From JAJPHF01 sp035293805 (lineage in GTDB: Bacteria > Chloroflexota > UBA6077 > JAJPHF01), in contig DATGMD010000087.1 in assembly GCA_035293805.1 (NCBI GenBank), positions 1 to 64,000 of the forward strand: a DNA stretch of 64,000 nucleotides. The letters run 5' to 3'. This document shows positions 8,137 to 17,251 of the stretch, piece after piece (positions within the stretch are counted from its first letter, which is position 1; each line of letters starts with the position of its first letter). Both the position numbers and the translations under genes were made by a program. The notes beneath the pieces were generated by a model. That model ran no database searches. It saw nothing but the letters and a program-made list of their open reading frames with translations, and was not told the DNA's origin.

Positions 8137-8784
8137 GTGGTCAAGGCGGTGATCTTCGATCTCGACGGGACGCTGGTGGACACGAATTACCTGCACGTCG
8201 AGGCGTGGGCGCGAGCGTTCGCGGCGATTGGCAAGCTCGTGCCGCGGGCGGCCATTCACAAGCAGGTCGGCAAGGGCGCGGACAAGTTCCTGCCCGAGTT
8301 CGTGACGGACGCGGCAGCGGCACGGCAGGCAGATGCGCTGCACAGCGAGCACTACGCCGCGCTGCAAGAGTACGGCTATCCGCTGCCGGGCGCGAAGGCG
8401 CTGCTCGCGGCGCTGAAGGCGCGCGGCTGCGCGCTGTGGCTCGGCACGAGCGCCAAGCCCGAGGAGCTAGCACGGCTCATCGAAGCGCTCGACGCGAAAG
8501 ACCAGCTGGCGGGCGTCGTGGGGTCCAAGGACGTGGAGGAGTCGAAGCCGGCGGCGGACATCTTCGCGATTGCGCTGCGGCGTGCCGGCGTGGCGCCCGC
8601 CGAGGCAGTGGTGGTAGGCGATACGGTATGGGACGTCGAGTCGGCGCGGCGCACCGACCTGCGCGCGGTGGCGGTGCTCAGCGGCGGCGCCTACAGCCGC
8701 GCCGAGCTGGAGGCGGCCGGCGCGGTCGCGGTCTACGACGACTGTGCGGCGCTGCTCGCCGCCGGGTTCCCCGACGGGTGGTAG
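8137..8784 (+). CDS. HAD-superfamily hydrolase (phosphoglycolate phosphatase-like)
   Basis: This 215-residue cytoplasmic phosphatase has HAD motif I at residues 7-15 (FDLDGTLVD, nucleophile Asp and acid Asp). Motif II threonine or serine lies in LGTSAKP, the motif III lysine in SKDVEESKPAADIF, and motif IV in VVVGDTVWDVESAR. A helical cap domain follows motif I, as in the Gph/PGMB subfamily, so the substrate is probably a small phosphorylated metabolite such as a sugar phosphate or phosphoglycolate. The start is a GTG directly before the conserved VKAVIFDLDG, with GGGGAGGG upstream. A strong hairpin lies downstream. Confidence 0.9.
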   Translation: MVKAVIFDLDGTLVDTNYLHVEAWARAFAAIGKLVPRAAIHKQVGKGADKFLPEFVTDAAAARQADALHSEHYAALQEYGYPLPGAKALLAALKARGCALWLGTSAKPEELARLIEALDAKDQLAGVVGSKDVEESKPAADIFAIALRRAGVAPAEAVVVGDTVWDVESARRTDLRAVAVLSGGAYSRAELEAAGAVAVYDDCAALLAAGFPDGW

Positions 8785-8815
8785 GCACGCGGCCCCGCCC
8801 CAGTTGAGCCACGAA

Positions 8816-8854
8816 CGCCGCAGCCCCCGAGCAAAGTGCTCGGGGGCTGCGGCG
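8816..8854 (+). terminator. perfect 18-bp stem hairpin after HAD hydrolase gene
   Basis: Left arm 8816-8833 and right arm 8837-8854 are exact reverse complements with a 3-base AAG loop. No T-run follows (the next bases are G-rich), so it is either a Rho-independent-like terminator without a U tract or a transcript-end stabiliser. Confidence 0.65.
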
Positions 8855-9336
8855 GAGAGGGGAGGGAGGAGAGTATCTTTCTGTTGGCCACGGGCGGGCC
8901 GCCCGCGGTGGCCCGCTTCACGATGGACCGTGGTGGCCACCGGGGTGGCCGAGTGCCGGATTCGCCTTCGCCGGGCCACCCGTAGGGGCCCGCTCGTCTT
9001 CACGCGCCCGGCCCGCGAGGGCCAGGCTCTGCGCGCCGGCAGGGCGCCGAGCGTCCCGCCGAGCCGCGCCTCATCATTTGGGAGCCTGGGCTCGCGACTC
9101 CGTTGTCGCGCGCCCTTGCTCTATGGATACGATACGCGACCCGTTATCACGGGACAGTAACAGCCTTCACGACTCCGCTGTGATCTTGCTCGCACGGCCG
9201 CGGCCGGCCGAAGGTGGTATAGTCCGCAGCAGCCGGCCGGGGCATGATGGGCGACCGGCTGCCTCGGGCTCGCACCCGGCCGTCGAGGCCCGGCGACGCG
9301 GACCGAGCGGCCGCGGCCGGCCTCCGAGGAGCGAGC
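8855..9336. other. gene-free stretch upstream of response regulator
   Basis: No reading frame here has recognisable protein features. It contains several G/C palindromes around 8890-8915, an inverted repeat CCCGT/ACGGG near 9138-9151, and TATAGT at 9218-9223, which could act as a -10 for the response regulator gene (no good -35 seen). Confidence 0.4.
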
Positions 9337-9705
9337 ATGGCGAAGATCGTCTTCTGCGAGGACAGCCCCCTCATCCAGAAGCTGATTGGGCTCGCACTGC
9401 GCTCGACCACGCACGAGGTCCATCTGGCGGCGGATGGCGCCGAGGGGCTGGCGCTGATCGAGCGCGAGCGGCCCGATCTCGTGTTCACCGACGTGTCGAT
9501 GCCGAACGTGGATGGCTACCAGTTGGCCGACGCGCTGAAGGCGCGGCCCGACCTGGCCCACATCCCCATCATCATCATGACGGCCTCGGGCGACCAGGAG
9601 CAGCTTGCCGAGGGCTCTCGGCACGGGGCGGCAGGCTACTTCGCCAAGCCGTTCGCCGCGGCCGACCTGCGCGCGAAGGTGGACGAGCTGGCCTGCGGGC
9701 GCTAG
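9337..9705 (+). CDS. single-domain response regulator (CheY-like receiver)
   Basis: This 122-residue receiver domain has no output domain. The acidic pocket is CEDS (residues 7-10), the phosphoacceptor is Asp52 in FTDVSMPNVDGY, the switch Thr lies in IIIMTASGDQEQ and the conserved Lys in GYFAKPF. It should be phosphorylated by a separate histidine kinase and signal by protein contact. I chose the ATG at 9337, preceded by GAGGAGCGAGC, because the receiver fold starts at once; the open frame extends upstream to 9244 without homology. It converges on the cyclase gene, with stops overlapping in CTAG. Confidence 0.9.
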   Translation: MAKIVFCEDSPLIQKLIGLALRSTTHEVHLAADGAEGLALIERERPDLVFTDVSMPNVDGYQLADALKARPDLAHIPIIIMTASGDQEQLAEGSRHGAAGYFAKPFAAADLRAKVDELACGR

Positions 9706-11453
9706 CGTAGCCGCAGGACGTTGTAGGCGGGGATGGGGGCGGGGAAGCCTTTGAGGGGGAGCGGGCCGAGGGGGGCCGTGACGGCGAGGGCGGCGACGGC
9801 GGCGTGGACCCGGTCGCTGATGAGGATCTGGCCGGTGGCGGCCTGGTCGCAGAAGCGCGAGGCCAGGTTCGTCACTGGGCCGATGGCGCCGTAGTCGAAG
9901 CGCCCCTCGAAGCCGATGCGGCCGAGCGTGGCCTCGCCCACGGCGATGCCCACGCCGAAGCCCAGCGCGTGGCCGCGCCGGCGCCAGTCCTCGGCCAGCG
10001 CGGCAACCCGCGCCCGCATCGCCACGGCCATGCGCACGGCGCGCGCCGGCGGGTCGGGGCAGGGCAGCGGATCGTTGAAGAAGACCATCAGCCCGTCGCC
10101 GGCGAAGTGCTCCAGGGTGCCCTCGTGCTCGAAGATGAGCGCGCCCATCGCGGCGTGGTACTCGTGCAGCACGCCCATCACCGCCTCGGGGCTGGCCGTG
10201 GCCGCGAACGCCGTGAAGCCGCGCAGGTCGGCGAAGACGACGGTGATCTCGCGGCGATGGCTCTGTAGCAGCCGCTCATCGCCCGCGGCGACGATCACCT
10301 CGGCCACTTGCGGCGAGAGGAAGCGCCGCAGCCGTCCCACACGCTCTAGCTCGTCCACCTGCTGCTGCACGCGCGCCTCGAGCGTGCGGTTCCACGCCGC
10401 CAGCTCGGCCGCCTGCGCCTCGATGATCGCCAGATAGGCCTTCTCCTGGTCGTGCAGGCGCTTCTTCTCCAGGCACGCGCCGATGCGGGCGCGCAGCAGC
10501 ACCGGGTCGAAGGGCTTGGGCAGGTAGTCCTCGGCGCCCATAGCGATACAGCGCACGACGCTGTCTAGCTCGTCGAGCGCGGAGAGCATGATGACCGGCA
10601 CGTCGCGGAGGCGCGGGTCCTGCTGGCGCACGGCCAGGACCTCGTAGCCGTCCATCTCGGGCATCATCACGTCGAGCAGCACGAGGTCGACGGGCTGGGC
10701 ACGGAGCAGCGCGAGCGCCTGGCGCCCGTTCTCGGCCAGGGTGACGCCGTAGCCCAGTCGCTCCAGCCGCCGCGCGAGCATGTCGCGGTTGAGCGCGTTG
10801 TCGTCCACGACAAGGAGCGCGCCCGCCGCGCCCGGTGCGGGGCTGCCATCGGGCGCGGCGTGGGCCTCAGCAGGGGAGGCGGCAGGCAGCGGCGAGGATG
10901 GGAGGCGCGGCGCGGCGGGCAGGGGCGCCGCGCCGGGAGTGCGGGGAGCGACGGGGGTGGCGGCGCCCGCGGGGAGCATGTCGGGCGCGGCGAGGGGGAG
11001 GCGTTCGTGGAGCAGCGCGCGCAGGTGGCTAGCCGCCCGATCGATGCGCTGCAGGTCGAGCACCGCGTCGTCCTGGCCGAGCGCAGCCGCCTGCTGCTGC
11101 AAGGCGGCAGTGCCGCGCGTGATCTGGTCGAGCACGGCAACTAATGCCTCGCGCAAGCCCCCGGTGTCCGGCGCCGAGGCGCCGGGCGCGTCGGGGGCGA
11201 ACAGCTCGTTCACGAGGCGCAGCGCCCGCACGCCATCGGCGCGGATCGCTTCCAGGGCGGGCGCGAGAGCTTGCAGGCCCTGCTCCGCCGCCCCTTCGAG
11301 CAGCAGCTCCGCGTAGCCGATGACGTGGTTGAGCGGGCTGCGTAGCTCGTGGCGCAGCACGCGCAGGGCGTCGAGCGCGGGCGGCGCCGGGGCGCCCGGA
11401 TCGTGGGCCGGCTCGGTCGGCGGGGGAGCGGCCAGCGGGAACTCGTCGCTCAC
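9702..11453 (-). CDS. DHp-receiver-class III adenylate/guanylate cyclase hybrid
   Basis: This 583-residue signalling protein has three parts. Residues 30-80 hold a histidine-kinase dimerisation helix with the H-box RHELRSPLNHVIGYAELL (His35). No ATP-binding kinase domain follows, only a Pro/Ala-rich linker (about 155-210). Residues about 212-335 form a receiver domain with Asp261 in LLDVMMPEMDGY and Lys in LPKPFDP. After a coiled segment (EKAYLAIIEAQAAELAAWNRT), residues about 395-580 form a class III cyclase with VFADLRGFTAF (first metal Asp), FAGDGLMVFFND (second metal Asp) and a later NLASR. It should make a cyclic nucleotide under receiver control. The start is a GTG at 11453; an in-frame ATG at 11624 would add 57 non-conserved residues. 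Confidence 0.85.
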   Translation of the reverse strand: MSDEFPLAAPPPTEPAHDPGAPAPPALDALRVLRHELRSPLNHVIGYAELLLEGAAEQGLQALAPALEAIRADGVRALRLVNELFAPDAPGASAPDTGGLREALVAVLDQITRGTAALQQQAAALGQDDAVLDLQRIDRAASHLRALLHERLPLAAPDMLPAGAATPVAPRTPGAAPLPAAPRLPSSPLPAASPAEAHAAPDGSPAPGAAGALLVVDDNALNRDMLARRLERLGYGVTLAENGRQALALLRAQPVDLVLLDVMMPEMDGYEVLAVRQQDPRLRDVPVIMLSALDELDSVVRCIAMGAEDYLPKPFDPVLLRARIGACLEKKRLHDQEKAYLAIIEAQAAELAAWNRTLEARVQQQVDELERVGRLRRFLSPQVAEVIVAAGDERLLQSHRREITVVFADLRGFTAFAATASPEAVMGVLHEYHAAMGALIFEHEGTLEHFAGDGLMVFFNDPLPCPDPPARAVRMAVAMRARVAALAEDWRRRGHALGFGVGIAVGEATLGRIGFEGRFDYGAIGPVTNLASRFCDQAATGQILISDRVHAAVAALAVTAPLGPLPLKGFPAPIPAYNVLRLR

Positions 11454-11718
11454 CGGGCCCTCGCGGCCTGGGGCGCCGAGTACTGGAAAGCGAGCGGGGC
11501 CAGCGGCCCGGGCGGTGCGCCACCGCGGCGGCCAGGGCCGGTGTGGAAGCGACGGGGACGCATCATGTTCGGCATGGGCAAATAGCCCCGAATCGCGGCA
11601 GCTCACGAGCCGGAGATCGGCCACGCTGAGTTATAGCGGTTTCCCCGGCCCGTCGGCGTCCGCGCGAAGCTGACGGGGCAGGCCGCGAGCGGCAGGGCGT
11701 GGCACCGGGGCTGGCCGT

Positions 11719-12270
11719 CTACGAAGTGACCGAGGGGCCAGGTGAGAGGGGGCAGGGCGCAACGGGGGCCGGCGCCGGGGCGGGAGCGGGGGGCTGGTGG
11801 GCGGCCAGCGCCTCGAACTCGGTGGCGATCCGGCCCATCAGGCGCACTAGCGCGGCGATCTCCTCCGGCGCCGCGTCGGCGAGCGCGCGGGCGACGGCGG
11901 CGACGCGCGCGCCGTAGACCTGGGCGCAGCGCTCGCGCATCCTAGGGGCGATGCGCAGGCGCACGATCCGGCGGTCGGCCGGGTCGGGCGCGCGGACCGC
12001 ATGGCCCGAGACGACCAGGTCGTCGGCCAGGCGGCTGGCCCAGCCGGGCGTGATGCCCAACGCCGCCGCCAGCTCGCCGATCGTCAGCTCGCCGCGCAGC
12101 ATCAGATGCATGGCCGCCTGGATCTGTTGGGGCGTGAGGCCGATGCCCGGGGGCTTGGCCGAGCGGTTGAGCGCGTCGGTGACCACGAAGAAGCGCACGA
12201 GCTGTTGAATGACCGCGTGGATGTCCGCGTCGCCCGGCTGGACCGGCGGCACGCGGGTGATCGCCGCCAC
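11719..12270 (-). CDS. MarR-family transcriptional regulator
   Basis: This 183-residue winged-helix regulator carries LTPQQIQAAMHLMLRGELTIGELAAALGITPGWASRLADDLVVSGHAVR, the MarR DNA-binding region, followed by DPADRRIVRLRI, the wing with the conserved D-R-R. The C-terminal dimerisation helices end in a Pro/Ala tail. I chose the GTG at 12270, preceded by GGGAGTGAGAC; the open frame reaches 12333 upstream. It is divergent from an RND exporter, the classic arrangement for a local repressor of efflux. A palindrome in the exporter promoter spacer (12411-12423) is the likely operator. Confidence 0.88.
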   Translation of the reverse strand: MAAITRVPPVQPGDADIHAVIQQLVRFFVVTDALNRSAKPPGIGLTPQQIQAAMHLMLRGELTIGELAAALGITPGWASRLADDLVVSGHAVRAPDPADRRIVRLRIAPRMRERCAQVYGARVAAVARALADAAPEEIAALVRLMGRIATEFEALAAHQPPAPAPAPAPVAPCPLSPGPSVTS

Positions 12271-12402
12271 CGTCTCACTCCCATCACAAAACAGGCGCCG
12301 GCCGCGAGCGCCCGATTGCGGCGCCCGCCGCAAACCGCGAGCCAGGCTCGAATCGGGCTCGGCCGGGCGGCGTTAGAATTACGGTCATTGTACACCAAAT
12401 CG

Positions 12403-12431
12403 TTGACGTGCGAAATAGTTTCGGATAGCAT
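12403..12431 (+). promoter_or_regulatory. sigma70-type promoter for RND exporter
   Basis: TTGACG (12403-12408) and TAGCAT (12426-12431) are separated by exactly 17 bp. The expected 5' UTR is about 130 nt. A possible divergent -10 (TACAAT read on the minus strand, 12387-12392) serves the MarR gene. Confidence 0.65.
12411..12423. promoter_or_regulatory. candidate MarR operator, palindrome in promoter spacer
   Basis: CGAAA-TAG-TTTCG is a perfect 5-bp inverted repeat between the -35 and -10 of the exporter promoter. A repressor bound there would block the exporter promoter and overlap the divergent MarR promoter. Its link to this MarR protein is inferred from position. Confidence 0.45.
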
Positions 12432-12567
12432 CTATTGGGAGTGCGCCAGCGCCGCTCCCGCGAGAATTCGTGAGCCCGAGCCGTGGGCGGCGCGGGGGAT
12501 CGCCTGAGGACGATTCTACCAGCGGGCCAGGGGCCGGGCGAGAGCCAGGCACGCGGAGAGGCGCGGC

Positions 12568-15500
12568 GTGAGAATTACCGAGTTTGCCCTTCGCAATCCC
12601 CTGCTCGTCCTCGCCGTGACGGTGGCGGTGGGGATCTTCGGCGTGTTCGCCTACGCCAGCCTCGGCGTGGCCATCGCGCCGAACATCAACTTCCCCCAGG
12701 TAATCGTGACGACGACTTACGCGGGCGCCGACCCGGAGACGATTGAGTCGAACGTCACCCAGCCCATCGAGGACGCGATCGCCGCGTTGCCCAACATCGA
12801 CACGAACGGGCTGACGTCGATCTCGGCGCAGGGCGTGTCGACGGTCATCGTGCAGTTCACCAGCGCGGCGAACGCCGATCTGGTGTCGGTCGACGTCGAG
12901 CGCGTGGTGAACCAGGCGCGCAGCAATCTGCCGCCCGACGCCGACCCGCCGATCATCTCGAAAGTGGACATCAATGCGGCGGGCGTGGCGACGGTCGTCT
13001 TCTCCGGCCCGCAGCCGCTCACCGAGCTGGAGGACGTGGCCGAGAACGTCCTGCAGAAGCAGTTCAACGCGCTGCCGGGCGTGGGCGCGGCGAACATCCG
13101 CTCGGGCATCACGCGCGAGGTCCACGTCAACGTGGACGAGTGGCAGCTGCGGGCGCGCGGGCTGTCGATCAACAACGTCGTGACAGCGCTGCAAGGGCAG
13201 CAGCTCGAGGTGCCGGCGGGCACGATCACGCAAGGGCGCAGCGACTTCAGCGTCTACTTCGACGCGCTGGCCGCGCGGCCGGAGGACCTGGGCAACATCG
13301 TCGTGCTGCAGACGCCGAACGGCGCCGTGTACCTGCGCGACGTGGCCACCGTCGAGAGCACCTACAAGAAGCGTGATGCTATCGTGCGCGTGAACGGCCA
13401 GGAGGGCATTGCGCTGGTAGTGACGAAACTGCCGGACGCCAACACCATCTCGGTCGTCAACGAGGTGCGCAAGGCTATCACCCGGCTGGAGCCACAGCTG
13501 CCGCCGGGCAGCCACTTGGACGTGGTGGTCGACTCGGCGCGCTACACGCAGAAGTCGTTCGACACCGTGCAGCGCGCGCTCATCGAAGCGATCTTCATGA
13601 CGGGCCTGATCCTGCTGCTGTTCCTGCACACCTGGCGCAGCACGGCGATCGTGCTCGTGTCGATCCCCACGTCGCTGCTCGTCACGCTGACGATGATGAG
13701 CCTGCTCGACTACAACCTGAACCTGCTGACGATGATGGCGCTGACGCTGTGCGTCGGCATCCTGGTGGACGACAGCATCGTCGTGCTGGAGAACATCGCC
13801 CGCCACCTGGGCATGGGCAAGCCGCCGTGGCACGCGGCGCTGGAAGGCCGCAGCGAGATCGGGCTGGCGGCGCTCACCATCACGCTCGTGGACGTGGTGG
13901 TGTACGTGCCGATCGCCGTCATGCTGAGCGGCATTCCGGCACAGTTCCTACGGCCGTTCGCCCTCACGATCGCCATCGCCACGCTGACCTCGCTGATGAT
14001 CTCATTCACGCTGACGCCGCTGCTGGCCAGCCGCTTCCTGAAGCGCGAGGAGGAGCACGCCGGGGGGCCGCTCGCGCGCTTCGGCCGCTGGTGGGACAGC
14101 GGCTTCTTCTGGATGGAGCACCGCTACGAGGCGCTGCTGCGCTACACGCTGCCGCGCCGCTGGTGGGTCATCGGCGCGGGCCTGCTGAGCTTTGCGCTGG
14201 GCATCTCGCTGTGGATGATGGGGTTGATCGGCTCGGACTTCTTCCCGAGCGGCGACCAGAGCGAGATCGACATCACGCTGACCATGCCGCCGTCGTCGTC
14301 GCTGGACGCGACGAACCAGGCGGCGCTGCAAATCGAGAACGCGCTGCACCAGTACCACGAGGTCACCACGGTGTACTCGGTGGTGGGCACGACGAGCGGC
14401 TTCTTCGGCAACAACACTGGTGCGAACACGGCGCAGGTCACCGCGCTCCTGGTGCCGCCACACGACCGCCAGCGCACCTCCGCGGACCTGGGCGACGAGA
14501 TGCGCACCCTCTTCGTGAGCAGCATTCCGGGCGCGAAGATCCAGATCGGCCTGCCCAACGCGTTCGGCTTCGGCGGGTTCGGCGGCCAGCCGATCCAGGT
14601 ACAGGTCCAGGGTGTCGACCCGGCGACCGTGGACCGGCTGGCGGGCGAGGTCGAGCAGGCGGTGCGGGCCGTGCCGGGCGCCGCCAGCGTGCAGAACAGC
14701 AACGACAACCGCCAGACGCAGCTGCGGGCGAAGATCGACTGGGCGCGGGCGGCTGACCTGGGCGTGACGCCGCAGGCGGCCGGCACCGCGCTGCGCTTTG
14801 CCATCGACGGCTTCCGCTCGAGCGCGACGCAGTACAAGCAGACGGGCCGCACGGCCATCGACATCCGCGTGCTGAACGCGAATGCCAACGTGGCGACGGT
14901 CCAGGACATCCGTGACCTGCCGGTCTCGACGTCGAACGGGGGGACCGTGAAGCTCAGCCAGTTCACGGACATTCGGGAGGTCACGATCCCGACGCGCATC
15001 AACCACGTGAACCGCCTGCGCAGCGTGACCATCGGCGCCGAGCCGGGCGCGGGCAAGCTGGTGGGCGACGTGCAGAACGCGGTCATGCGCGCGGTGAAGG
15101 ACGTGCCGCTGCCGTCGGGCTACGCGGTGACTTACGCGGGCCAGGGCAACTCGGGCAACTCGGCGTTCACGGACATCTTCAAGGCGCTCGGCGTGGCCGT
15201 CCTGCTGATGTACATGCTGATGATGGTGCTGTTCGGCTCGCTGACGCTGCCGCTGGCCGTGCTGATGTCGCTGCCGCTAGCGGTAGTCGGGTCGTTTGGC
15301 GCGATGGCGCTGACGCACACGCCGTTCACGCTGTTCTCGCTGCTCGGCTTCGCCGTGCTGGTCGGGCTGGTAGGCAAGAACGCCATCCTGCTCGTGGACT
15401 ACACGGAGATCCTGCAAGGGCGGGGCTACGAGCGCAACGCGGCGCTGCTGGAAGCGGGACCGACACGCTTGCGGCCGATCGTGATGACGACGATGTCGGT

Positions 15501-15771
15501 GATGGCGGCGCTGCTGCCGATCGCCAGCGGCCTGGAAGAGGGCTCGGAGCTGCTGAAGTCGGCGGCAGTGGTGCTGATCGGCGGGCTGCTGACCTCGACG
15601 CTGCTGACGCTGGTGTTCGTGCCGGCCATGTTCACGATCTTCGACGACTTCCAGCGCTGGGTTGGCAGCCGCTTCCGCCGCGGACTGGGCGCCCTGCCGG
15701 CGCCCAGCCCCCACGCACGCCACGGCACGCCCGCCCCCATCGCCGGCGGCGCGGACGCTCCCGAGCCGTAG
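12568..15771 (+). CDS. RND-family efflux transporter (AcrB/MdtB-like)
   Basis: This 1067-residue inner-membrane proton-driven exporter starts with MRITEFALRNPLLVLAVTV, the family's first helix. It continues with the porter segment VIVTTTYAGADPETIE, the first membrane bundle (GLILLLFLHTWRSTAIVLVSIPTSLL) and LCVGILVDDSIVVLENIARH, which carries the proton-relay aspartates DD. A second duplicated half ends with LVGKNAILLVDYTEI and RLRPIVMTT. The start is a GTG after GAGAGGCGCGGC. No membrane-fusion or outer-membrane partner is adjacent, so it may work alone, as in organisms without a classical outer membrane, or with partners elsewhere. It is probably controlled by the divergent MarR regulator. 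Confidence 0.93.
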   Translation: MRITEFALRNPLLVLAVTVAVGIFGVFAYASLGVAIAPNINFPQVIVTTTYAGADPETIESNVTQPIEDAIAALPNIDTNGLTSISAQGVSTVIVQFTSAANADLVSVDVERVVNQARSNLPPDADPPIISKVDINAAGVATVVFSGPQPLTELEDVAENVLQKQFNALPGVGAANIRSGITREVHVNVDEWQLRARGLSINNVVTALQGQQLEVPAGTITQGRSDFSVYFDALAARPEDLGNIVVLQTPNGAVYLRDVATVESTYKKRDAIVRVNGQEGIALVVTKLPDANTISVVNEVRKAITRLEPQLPPGSHLDVVVDSARYTQKSFDTVQRALIEAIFMTGLILLLFLHTWRSTAIVLVSIPTSLLVTLTMMSLLDYNLNLLTMMALTLCVGILVDDSIVVLENIARHLGMGKPPWHAALEGRSEIGLAALTITLVDVVVYVPIAVMLSGIPAQFLRPFALTIAIATLTSLMISFTLTPLLASRFLKREEEHAGGPLARFGRWWDSGFFWMEHRYEALLRYTLPRRWWVIGAGLLSFALGISLWMMGLIGSDFFPSGDQSEIDITLTMPPSSSLDATNQAALQIENALHQYHEVTTVYSVVGTTSGFFGNNTGANTAQVTALLVPPHDRQRTSADLGDEMRTLFVSSIPGAKIQIGLPNAFGFGGFGGQPIQVQVQGVDPATVDRLAGEVEQAVRAVPGAASVQNSNDNRQTQLRAKIDWARAADLGVTPQAAGTALRFAIDGFRSSATQYKQTGRTAIDIRVLNANANVATVQDIRDLPVSTSNGGTVKLSQFTDIREVTIPTRINHVNRLRSVTIGAEPGAGKLVGDVQNAVMRAVKDVPLPSGYAVTYAGQGNSGNSAFTDIFKALGVAVLLMYMLMMVLFGSLTLPLAVLMSLPLAVVGSFGAMALTHTPFTLFSLLGFAVLVGLVGKNAILLVDYTEILQGRGYERNAALLEAGPTRLRPIVMTTMSVMAALLPIASGLEEGSELLKSAAVVLIGGLLTSTLLTLVFVPAMFTIFDDFQRWVGSRFRRGLGALPAPSPHARHGTPAPIAGGADAPEP

Positions 15772-15830
15772 GCACACAGTCTGCGTTCTCCAGGATAGAC
15801 GGCGGTGGCTATTAAGTGGAGGACGCAGAC

Positions 15831-17078
15831 ATGGCAGACAAGTCGCCCTGGCTCGGGATTCTCGTGGCCCTGCTGCTGATCGTAGCGCCCGGCTGCGCAG
15901 CGTTACAGGGGAATCAGAACGCGCCGCCGAGCGGCGCCAACAGCGCGGCGGCCGCGCCGGGGCAAGGCGGCAATGCCGCGGTGTCGGGACAATCGCAGCC
16001 GACGGCGGCCCAGCCCACGGGCCAGGGGTTCTCCGTCCACGACGTGGTCGAGCGGGTGCGTCCGGCCGTCGTGCAGATCGTGACGCAGCAGGGCGTGACC
16101 CAGATCGATCCGATCTTTGGCATCCGACGACAAGGCGTGGAGGAGGGCATCGGCTCGGGCATCATCTACGATCAGCAGGGCCACATCCTGACCAACAACC
16201 ACGTGGTGGCGAACGCGAACCAGATGTCGGTGGCGCTCCCGGATGGACGCACGTTTGACGGGCGGCTCGTCGGCGCGGACCCCGACACAGACCTCGCGGT
16301 GATTCAGATCCAGGGCGACAACCTGCCCGTGGCCCAGCTGGGGCAGTCCAGCCAATTGGCCGTGGGCGATGGTGTCGTGGCGATCGGGAACGCGCTGGGC
16401 CTGCCGGGCGGGCCGACCGTGACCGCCGGCGTGGTCAGCGCCCTCGGCCGCGTGGTGCAAGAGCCGAGCGACAACCAGCAGAGCGGCGGGGGCGGCGGCC
16501 TGGGCGGCGCGCTGGGCGGCGCCCTCAACCAGCAAAGCAACCAGAGCGACCAGGGCGGCGCGATGCTCTACGACGTGATCCAGACCGACGCGGCCATCAA
16601 TCCCGGCAACTCGGGCGGGCCACTCGTCGACATGAACGGCCGGGTGATCGGCATCAACACGCTGGTCGCCGCCCAGGCGGAGCCCGGCGTGCCGGCGCAG
16701 GGAATCGGCTTCGCCATCGCGATCGACGCGGCGCAGCCGATCGCCGCGGAGCTGGTCCAAACCGGCCACGCGACACACACGTACCTTGGCATCGCGTTCC
16801 AGTGGGCGGGCGGGGCGAGCGCCCGACAGCTCCACGCTCAGAACACCGAAGGGGTGCTGGTACAGCAGGTCCAGCCCGGTTCGCCCGCGGCCAATGCCGG
16901 GTTGCAGCGCGGCGACATCATCACCGCGATCAACGGCAAGAAGCTGACGAGCGAGACCGATCTGCCGGCGACGATCGCCAAGCAGAAAGCCGGGGACACC
17001 ATCCAGCTCACTGTCGTCCGGAACGGACAGCAGCAGGAGGTTTCCGCGACCCTCGCCTCGCGCCCGAGCACCAGCTAA
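15831..17078 (+). CDS. HtrA/DegP-like serine protease with PDZ domain, lipoprotein
   Basis: This 415-residue exported quality-control protease has a lipoprotein signal ending in VAPGC (Cys22), which implies membrane anchoring. The trypsin-like domain has His124 (LTNNHVVANA), Asp154 (DPDTDLAVI) and Ser261 (INPGNSGGPLVD). Between Asp and Ser is an unusual Gly/Gln/Asn-rich loop (residues about 212-245). A PDZ domain follows (about 310-410, with GVLVQQVQPGSPAANAGLQRGD). I chose the ATG at 15831, with GGAGG 9 bp upstream; a GTG at 15816 is possible. It lies 59 bp after the exporter gene and could share its transcript. A very strong hairpin follows. Confidence 0.92.
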   Translation: MADKSPWLGILVALLLIVAPGCAALQGNQNAPPSGANSAAAAPGQGGNAAVSGQSQPTAAQPTGQGFSVHDVVERVRPAVVQIVTQQGVTQIDPIFGIRRQGVEEGIGSGIIYDQQGHILTNNHVVANANQMSVALPDGRTFDGRLVGADPDTDLAVIQIQGDNLPVAQLGQSSQLAVGDGVVAIGNALGLPGGPTVTAGVVSALGRVVQEPSDNQQSGGGGGLGGALGGALNQQSNQSDQGGAMLYDVIQTDAAINPGNSGGPLVDMNGRVIGINTLVAAQAEPGVPAQGIGFAIAIDAAQPIAAELVQTGHATHTYLGIAFQWAGGASARQLHAQNTEGVLVQQVQPGSPAANAGLQRGDIITAINGKKLTSETDLPATIAKQKAGDTIQLTVVRNGQQQEVSATLASRPSTS

Positions 17079-17090
17079 CGGCACCCGCCC

Positions 17091-17140
17091 CCCTATAAGA
17101 GAACCGCGCCGGCCTGCGCCGGCGCGGTTCTCTTATAGGG
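17091..17140 (+). terminator. perfect 23-bp stem hairpin after htrA-like gene
   Basis: Arms 17091-17113 and 17118-17140 are exact reverse complements with a 4-base CTGC loop. The outer part is AT-rich (CCCTATAAGAGAA), so the right arm supplies TTCTCTTATAGGG, and the hairpin may work as a terminator in both directions. Confidence 0.75.
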
Positions 17141-17251
17141 AGCACGTTGTCAATGTCGAGCCAAGCGGGGCGCTGATTCTAGGGGTTGCTGACCGTGCGA
17201 TCGGTGAGCGGGGCTCTTGACAGGCCGGCCGGCGGATGCCATGCTGGGACC

